DNA of 64,000 nt, taken from Ashinkailepas kermadecensis. Taxonomy: Eukaryota > Arthropoda > Thecostraca > Neolepadidae. The notes under the pieces are model-generated. The model was given only the letters and a program-made list of their open reading frames with translations. It had not been told where the DNA came from and searched no databases. Of this stretch, positions 57,415-64,000 are shown piece by piece. Numbering within the stretch: position 1 is the stretch's first letter; each line of letters begins with the position of its first letter. The DNA lies in contig JAOTOM010005110.1 of assembly GCA_034440615.1 (NCBI GenBank), positions 124,001 through 188,000 on the forward strand, given 5' to 3'. A program made the translations under genes and the position numbers.

Positions 57415-58382
57415 CACAGAGCGGACTCCCGTGACCGCCGAGAACGGCACGCCGCCCGCCCACAAATCGCCGGCCGCGGCGGCGTGCGCGCGCCAAGTGC
57501 ACGCAGCTGCGGGCAGTTTGGCACGCGCCCGTCCGCGGCGGACCTCGGCAGACACTCATCCAGCGTGTCTGCCGGGGCGGGGGCGGGGGCTGGGGCGGGG
57601 GCGGTGCTCGTGACGCCGCGCAATCGGCCGGCCGAGGCTGCACGTCGCGTCGCCGCTCGAATCCCGGCTCGCGCCGTGTCAGTCGCTGAGCCGCCGCGTC
57701 TCGGGGGCTCTCCAGGGCGTGCGGGCGGTGTATCCCGGGTGTCCAGGGCGCCCGCCAGGGTGTCCGGAGTGCCCGCCAGGGTGTCCAGAGTGTCCGGCGG
57801 CCGAGTGGTGCGCCACTGCACGGCTACATGACGACACGGCACGTCTCCCGCCGCGCCGGCGCTCACTGTTTATGTACCGAATGTAGTCGTCTCCACAAGC
57901 GGAGTCTGTGACACATGCGTCTGTTTTTCCGCCACGTGTTTGGACTATAATTGCGGCGTCCTGGATTATTCCTGGATTATCCCCCGCCAGATCGCTGGCC
58001 GCGATTTGGCGGGGGACGAGACCCTGCGGACCCCCGACCCCCGACCCCCGACCCTGCGGACCCCTGACTCCTGACCCCCTGTGTTGGGATGTCTTGTGGT
58101 GACTTCGGTGCTGCCAGACTGGTGGTGTGATGCGAGTCCAAAGGTGGTGGCACCGGTCTACGCCGGTGGATGTTGTGGCGCTGCGTCGATTGCTCGATGA
58201 GATTACGATGCTTTCTGGCATATTTTGATGATTGGAGCGGGCAGGGAGCACACGTACGTTATCTACGTTTTTTTCCCTGGGTGCTGTTGTGTATGTATGT
58301 GTATGTGCGCGTCGCGTACCCCTGTGACCACACGCATTGGTGTGGTGACAGGGCGGTCAAACACGCATTGCGGTGGCCGGTA

Positions 58383-58470
58383 ACCACACGTGTTTGGGTG
58401 GTGAAACACACGTATTTGGGTGGCTACACGTATTTGGGTGGCCACACGCATTTGGGTGCCCACACGCATT
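58383..58470. repeat. ~18-20-bp tandem repeat, 5 copies
   Basis: CACACGTATTTGGGTGGC and variants. Related CACACGCATTG sequences continue upstream to about 58,330. Confidence 0.88.
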
Positions 58471-58479
58471 GTTCATCTC

Positions 58480-59615
58480 CGTGGCGCATTTACTTGCCGC
58501 TTGTAGCCTGACTTCAGCCGTAGTTCGAGGCGTAGAAGCCAAGTGTGCAGAGGGGTAGCCCTCTCTTCATCCCCCCACCTTGCTCAGCATTGATCCTGTA
58601 ATCTTCGCATGGAAAGAATAGACTTCAACAGGGCTTTACCACCCTCCCATCCTCCTGTAAACTTTGGAGCACTTACTGCAACCCTGTGTTGGTGGCACCC
58701 CTGGCGCGAATGGCGCCATACATGTCGCCCCCCCCCCCGCGTGCCCTAATACGGCGGACCGCTTCGTTTCTATGCGCCGACACCAGCCCACGGCCAATTA
58801 TGTGTCGGCCGATGCAGGGCCCACCTCCGGCGTGCAGATTCCAAACCCCAAACGTCACATCTCCGTGACGCGGCAGTTCAGCAGGGAGTGCACGGTGGTG
58901 CCGCACTGATCACCCGCACCGCCATACACGGCCTGACGTACGGTGCCGTGATGGACCGACATTCTTGGCGAGCCGTGTTGCAGAACAGTTCCCGCTAACG
59001 TGGAATAAGCGTAATGAGAAATGACCGAGAGCCAACGCAGCGGCGATAACGCTGGAGTGAGCCACGTGCAGGTGGGCCGCGCTCACCTGCTGCAGGAGAC
59101 TGCGTGCACGCGACACCATGACTGCCGCCAGATGATGTGCACGGGGATGGTGCACGGTGCTAATCACGCCCGAGTGTACGGCGTGCAGTGCGCTATTGCG
59201 CGGCACGGCAGTGACTTCTATAATTGAATGCTCCTTGTTGCACACGATAGCATCGCGTTGCAATAACGCGTTAACATCGCTCACTCCCCGGCGTCCTGTT
59301 GTTCTCCTCGCTGCCGGCCATCGTGCACAACTGTCGCGGTGCCCCAAGTGGCCCCAGCCGTTGGAGAGCATGCTGCACTGTGCACAGTTCGACCTCCACC
59401 AGGGTGCACACTGCACGCTATGTTCAGCGTCGCTGCAATGCGGCTCTCTCCGCTGTACCAGCATGTCAGCATGTTCGGGCCACGTTTATGCAACCCCAAC
59501 GACCTCGGCCTTAGTTCTCATTGAAGACATCGACAGTGCTTGTGTTTGACTTGGCCGGTCACCAGTGCTCCCGGGCTGGTTCCGCTCCCGCGGTGTACGA
59601 CTGGCTCTCGACCCT
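58480..59615. other. No supported gene
   Basis: Mixed-composition sequence with overlapping open frames on both strands (for example 58,910-59,464 minus, 184 codons). No domain is recognised and codon patterns are not convincing. Confidence 0.4.
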
Positions 59616-59680
59616 GTGCTGTTCAGCTGCTGCAGCTGCTTCAGCTGCTTCAGCTGCTTCAGCTGCTTCAGCTGCTTTAG
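59616..59680. repeat. 9-bp tandem repeat (CAGCTGCTT)n
   Basis: About seven copies of CAGCTGCTT, which itself contains the palindrome CAGCTG. Confidence 0.92.
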
Positions 59681-59776
59681 GTGCTTCTGACCCCGTGCAT
59701 GCTCGAGTGATGCCGGACCGTGCGGTGTTCACATGGTTCTGTGTCCTGCGATTCTTGACTGGATTTGAGCTGGTTC

Positions 59777-59917
59777 TAGTTAGTTATTAGGGCTTTAGGG
59801 CGCATCGACTTGAGCCGGTTCTAGATAGTTATTAGGGCTTTAGGGCGCATCGACTTGAGCCGGTTCTAGATAGTTATTAGGGCTTTAGGGCGCATCGACT
59901 TGAGCCGGTTCTAGATA
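59777..59917. repeat. 45-bp tandem repeat, 3 copies
   Basis: AGTTATTAGGGCTTTAGGGC, then GCATCGACTTGAGCCGGTTC and TAGAT, nearly identical in three copies. Unrelated in sequence to the 45-bp satellite at 23 kb. Confidence 0.93.
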
Positions 59918-59949
59918 CGTGCGTGGTCTCAATCCTTTGCTGCTCAATC

Positions 59950-60175
59950 GGTGTGTGTAAGTGCTCGATCGGGTCCAACAGGTTCTGTAATCCTCAATTG
60001 GGTCCTCAGTTAGATCCCACAGGTTCTGTAGTCCTCAGTTAGGTCCTCAATTAGATCCAGCAGGCTCTGTAGTCCCTGTAGTCCTCAGTTAGGTCCTCAG
60101 TTAGGTCCAGCAGGTTCTGTAGTCCTTAGTTAGTTCCTTAGTTAGGTCCAGTAGGTTGTGTGGTCCTCAGTTAGG
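59950..60175. repeat. Degenerate tandem repeat (GGTTCTGTAGTCCTCAGTTA)
   Basis: Irregular units of GTCCTCAGTTAGGTCCAGCA and GGTTCTGTA of roughly 14-45 bp, about six recognisable blocks. Confidence 0.8.
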
Positions 60176-60179
60176 ACGT

Positions 60180-62254
60180 ATACTTCGACAAGCGCTTCCA
60201 GTGGGCAAATTTGTACCACTCAGGGTGTCAAATTTTTGTCACGAAACTATTGGCTTTATTTATATTCACAAAGTCCTTAACGGGTAGGTATATCCCTTTA
60301 AGGACGTTTGTAATAGTTTAAATCACCTAATTACGCTACCAATATACCTGGACTTGTGAGAAAGTCATGCAGTCATTAAAACTCACAAACCATGGTATTC
60401 ATTGATACTTTTAAAGCTAAAATTATCATGTCATAGGTAGCTAAAATAAGTGAAAACTTTGTTTAGCATAGTAAATTGATAGAATATTAATATCGAATGC
60501 AGGTCTGTTTCTAGTGGTATTACTTGTAGTTGGATGGAAACTTCTTCTTTTTAATCGGGATTAGGTAATCACGTTTAGGACATGCCACAGCGTTGTATGC
60601 TACACTAGTGCTATGTATGCCGAAACGTGATCTGTAAAGATAATTGCTGTCCGACGAGCTCTCATTTTCCCGTCTCCTCCGTTGCAATAACACGGAAATA
60701 TACGGCTGCAAAGACCGAGAATACTTTGTATTATCTCACTGGCCCTGACTTTCCCCAACAGTTTTCCTGGTATTTTTGCGTGTTCCTGCACTGATAGGAA
60801 CTTGCCAACCCGTCCGTAATTGATGATAAATGACGTTCTTAAGCCTTAGCTGTCTTATCCTCTATTTTTCAATCCGCTGGGACATTTCCTTGAATTGTCT
60901 GATATCTGTATCCCTGAAAGTTAGCCCAAAGTTAGAAAATGATGTGCTCAATTAACTGGTACTATGTGAGGTATCCTATTCCATATTAGGCTACTAACCA
61001 AAAGATCGCCTGTTTATGCGATGTTTATATGGGTGGATGCATTTTTCCAATGAATTCTCAGAACCGAGCAAAACTCAAATACAACTACAATCCTGCCTGA
61101 CTTTTCAAATCGGATATGCTTTTCCAGCGAAGACAATAAGAATTATTTTCAACTTCGAACGAAGGATCAAACAATCGAAATTCTTCTTCATCCGTCAGGT
61201 GTTGAAGCTACGTTCAGCCAGCCTTTGCTACATGATCATTCCCATCAGGACAGGACATGTGATATATGGGACCATGGGACCATGGGACACATATGGGACC
61301 ATGGGACACATATCACATATGAACGTTCCTCAGTACCTCTTGCTGATTTGCAACCACCGAAGATACATTGTTTTTGTATTATCTGCCAACTTGGAGGCAA
61401 CCACGCCACGGTGTCACTGTATCCGTCTTGCTTTCTGACAACTTCCCCGCGGCCTTTAGCCGGGCCTTGGACCACGTCAGGCTGTCGCCAAAACTAGGTC
61501 AGCTGACGAATTATCTCGACAAAATGGCATTCGCCTTCGATGTCCAGTTTCCGCAGCCATGACGTTGCGCATGGTGTCATCAGTCCTTTCTTTCATGACC
61601 AGCTCCCGTGACGCTTATTGGTGCTGACAAAATCCAGCAGCGAATACAGACAAGGTCCTGGAAACCTGCTGCACATGAAATATTCATCGGAGAACGACAT
61701 AACGGGCGCCGCTGGAACATTCCAGACGATAGGCCAGCGTGTGCCAAACACAGCTAGCACGGGCTGCAGATGCACTGTTGCCAACACAACAACTGCAAAT
61801 TAAAAGCGATGGCAAGAGTTAGAATGTCCTTGGGGTAGGCGTCTTTGATGAGATGCAAGTCCATATTATAGGTCACGGGTCAGGCCCAAAGAAAGCTTCG
61901 AACATATTTCGCAGCAAACCTTCCTTTGCACGCGCCGGTATGCATGGTTTATAATGAGTTCTGCAGTGCGAGATGCGAATATTTGCAATACCTGGATGCC
62001 ATTACCCACTGGATGATGATTGCCCACGCAACATGGATATCATTGTCCAGCTACCGTCTCCGGCATACTCACGACATTCACAGCTCGGAGCCTGACTGTA
62101 AGCGCAAGCGCGCACCAGCGTACCTTTTGACACCTCGTATCGTCATCGTACATGATCCAACACATGGATGCTATCCACGCGGTCACACGACGGCCACGCC
62201 CACATTTCTACCGGGCCAGTTTTTGCTCCCGCTGCTCGGCCGATACCAGGCGAC
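60180..62254. other. No supported gene
   Basis: AT-rich with short frames only. A small array of TGGGACCATGGGAC with ACATA lies at 61,265-61,318. Confidence 0.45.
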
Positions 62255-62735
62255 ATATGGACTCCGGTACAGCCAGACCGGTACCGACATATGGACTCCG
62301 GTACAGCCAGACCGGTACAGACATATGGACTCCGGTACAGCCAGACCGGTACAGACATGGACTCCGGTACAGCCAGACCGGTACAGACATATACTCCGGT
62401 ACAGCCAGACCGGTACAGACATATACTCCGGTACAGCCAGACCGGTACGGACATATACTCCGGTACAGCCAGACCGGTACGGACATATACTCCGGTACAG
62501 CCAGACCGGTACAGACATATACTCCGGTACAGCCAGACCGGTACAGACATATACTCCGGTACAGCCTGACCGGTACAGACATATACTCCGGTACAGCCAT
62601 ACCGGTACAGACATATACTCCGGTACAGCCAGACCGGTACAGACATATACTCCGGTACAGCCAGACCGGTACAGACATATGGACTCCGGTACAGCCAGAC
62701 CGGTACAGACATATACTCCGGTACAGCCAGACCAG
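62255..62735. repeat. 32/34-bp tandem repeat with internal inverted repeat, ~14 copies
   Basis: The unit is built from ACTCCGGTACAGCCAGACCG and GTACAGACATAT. Versions with ATGGACTCC are 2-3 bp longer. CCGGT and ACCGG flank ACAGCCAG in each unit, so every copy can form a small hairpin. Long frames here are repeat artefacts. Confidence 0.95.
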
Positions 62736-62888
62736 AAGCGGTGGCCCCGCCTGCACGCCGGTTTTATGTCTTGTCCCGGCGTGCAATACAAATCGGCGGC
62801 CGAATGTGACGTCAGACGGGCTCTGGCACGTCCACGTCACGGGTCACACGTGACAGAGGAGCCAAAACGCGTGTCGTCTCTTGATCTT

Positions 62889-63128
62889 GATCTGATGAAT
62901 GCTGCTGGCTCGGTAGCGATTCCCAGCAATGTTATCGATCTGATGAATACTGCTGGCCAGGTAGCGACTACCGCCATCGCTACCGATCTGATGAATACCG
63001 CTGGCTAGGTAGCGATTACCACCAATATTACGGATCTGGTGAATACCGCTGGCTAGGTATCGATTACCACCAATATTACGGATTTGATGAATACCGCTGG
63101 CTGGGTAGCGATTACCAACAATTCGGAG
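62889..63128. repeat. 48-bp tandem repeat, 5 copies
   Basis: Units start at 62,889, 62,937, 62,985, 63,033 and 63,081 with GATCTGATGAATACYGCTGG, followed by CTAGGTAGCGATTACCACCA and AT(A/G)TTA. Confidence 0.93.
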
Positions 63129-63316
63129 AAAAACCTTCCGACTTCACGGTCTGTCCAGCTAGATTCCCCCAAAACGAAATCCGCTGGCTGGAAAATTTCG
63201 GTGAAGCCAACAAAATACTTCATCTTCAATCACATTTCGTAGGCACGTAACCCCTCCGCCCCCAAGTGAAAACCATCGAACAAATCTCTGGCATCCTGCC
63301 ATGTTCAGCAACACCG

Positions 63317-63655
63317 AACTTAGAAGGTAGGGGAACTGAGAAGGTGGGGGAACTTAGAAGGTAGGGGAACTGAGAAGGTAGGGGAGCTTAGAAGGTAGGG
63401 GAACTGAGAAGGTGGGGGGAACTGAGAAGGTGGGGGAACTTAGAAGGTAGGGGAACTTAGAAGGTAGGGGAACTTAGAAGGTAGGGGAACTGAGAAGGTG
63501 GGGGAACTTAGAAGGTAGGGGAACTGAGAAGGTAGGGGAACTTAGAAGGTAGGGGAGCTTAGAAGGTAGGGGAACTTAGAAGGTGGGGGACTTAGAAGGT
63601 AGGGGAACTTAGAAGGTGGGGGAACTTAGAAGGTGGGGGAACTTAGAAGGTGGGG
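63317..63655. repeat. 18-bp tandem repeat, ~19 copies
   Basis: GGGGAACTTAGAAGGTAG and a second version GGGGAACTGAGAAGGTGG are interleaved without strict order. One copy has an extra G and one lacks two bases. Confidence 0.95.
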
Positions 63656-63975
63656 ATGTGCACACAAGTTCCGCGTTGGCTCATAATTTAGCTCACAAGA
63701 GGCTCACTCAGCCAACTGTAGGGTGAACGACGTAAACGACGAGGCTCCCGGAGGAACAGCTGATTAGTGAGCGTTGCATGACCTACCTTGGCCGATGCGA
63801 CCAAAGGCCGTAAGAACTATGATGATACTAAAGGACCGCTGATCATTGTGTGTGCTCTCGTACTGTTTTCGTGAGATTTGCTCACACTGCGTGCGGTGCG
63901 TTCAGCTGGGAATAGGCTACTGCACTGGACACGGAACGGCTACGGTGACCAGCAGCTTGGAAACGGCTCGTCGCC

Positions 63976-64000
63976 GTCCCGATAGCTCAGTTTGTTGGGG
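63976..64000 (+). mobile_element. tRNA-like SINE head, cut by the window edge
   Basis: CCCGATAGCTCAGTTTGTTG matches the head at 37,826 (CGACAGCTCAGCTTGTTGGA) at most positions and resembles a tRNA D-arm. A true tRNA gene cannot be excluded because the rest lies outside the window. Confidence 0.4.

Larger units (their letters stand above)
56690..57870. promoter_or_regulatory. CpG-rich island-like stretch
   Basis: Dense CG dinucleotides and high GC set this apart from the flanks. Many overlapping frames (Arg/Ala/Pro/Gly-rich) are open on both strands, which is expected from base composition. In animals such a stretch often marks a promoter, but no start site, TATA box or downstream gene could be assigned. 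Confidence 0.35.

Noticed and set aside
57173..57866. Overlapping 100-190-codon frames on both strands in the GC-rich stretch
   Set aside because: High GC lowers stop frequency. The frames overlap in opposite directions and give Arg/Ala/Pro-rich sequence without domains.
61926..63008. 360-codon plus-strand frame and opposite-strand frames of about 200 codons
   Set aside because: They span the 32/34-bp and 48-bp arrays and consist of repeat translation. Tyr/Pro/Val repeats appear in several frames at once.
63317..63655. Possible CRISPR-like regular repeat array
   Set aside because: 18-bp units are directly adjacent with no spacers and no cas genes, in a eukaryotic genome. The other arrays in the window are likewise spacerless.
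63976..64000. A tRNA gene at the right edge
   Set aside because: Only the D-arm-like part is visible and the same head occurs at 37,826 without a tRNA body, so a SINE head is more likely. Undecidable without downstream sequence.

Overview
This is a eukaryotic, animal-type genomic window. It has one intron-containing gene recognisable with confidence, and the rest is mostly repeats. On the minus strand, from about 21.7 kb down to the left edge, lies the 5' two-thirds of an axonemal dynein heavy chain, best matched to DNAH1 (inner dynein arm). Eight exons join through GT..AG introns with matching phase at every junction (7,740 bp in all), and a ninth, more 5' exon is probable. They encode the DNAH1 N-terminal tail, the stem and linker, AAA1, AAA2 and the start of AAA3. 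The gene runs off the left edge inside an intron. The presence of DNAH1 implies motile cilia or flagellated sperm. Three exons are very large (1.8, 2.7 and 2.4 kb), and exon 3 carries about 400 residues of Ser/Lys/Glu-rich disordered sequence.

The introns hold a foldback-like candidate element (4.7-5.7 kb), several minisatellites, a 57-bp array that repeats the sequence around a real splice donor (17.0-17.6 kb), a tRNA-headed SINE-like element, the 3' end of a CR1/L2-like LINE, and 1.6 kb of decayed ~20-bp repeat.

From 21.7 kb rightwards no further host gene can be supported. The region holds: a 45-bp satellite (23.16-24.54 kb); a nearly full-length but frameshifted I-clade LINE on the minus strand (27.3-32.46 kb) with a gag-like ORF1 and an endonuclease, reverse transcriptase and RNase H; several tandem arrays and microsatellites; a ~0.9-kb long inverted repeat centred on a microsatellite (39.83-40.72 kb); two uncharacterised dispersed repeat families; a second CR1/L2-like LINE remnant (43.8-44.9 kb); a TTAA-flanked, terminally inverted MITE of piggyBac type (52.91-53.87 kb); a CpG-rich stretch (56.7-57.9 kb); and a cluster of three unrelated minisatellites at the right end.

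The species cannot be fixed from this sequence. The I-clade LINE with a three-zinc-knuckle ORF1, the dense microsatellites and the GC-rich exons would fit an arthropod or another invertebrate that keeps flagella. That is an inference with low certainty. No CRISPR array, operon or prokaryotic gene is present.
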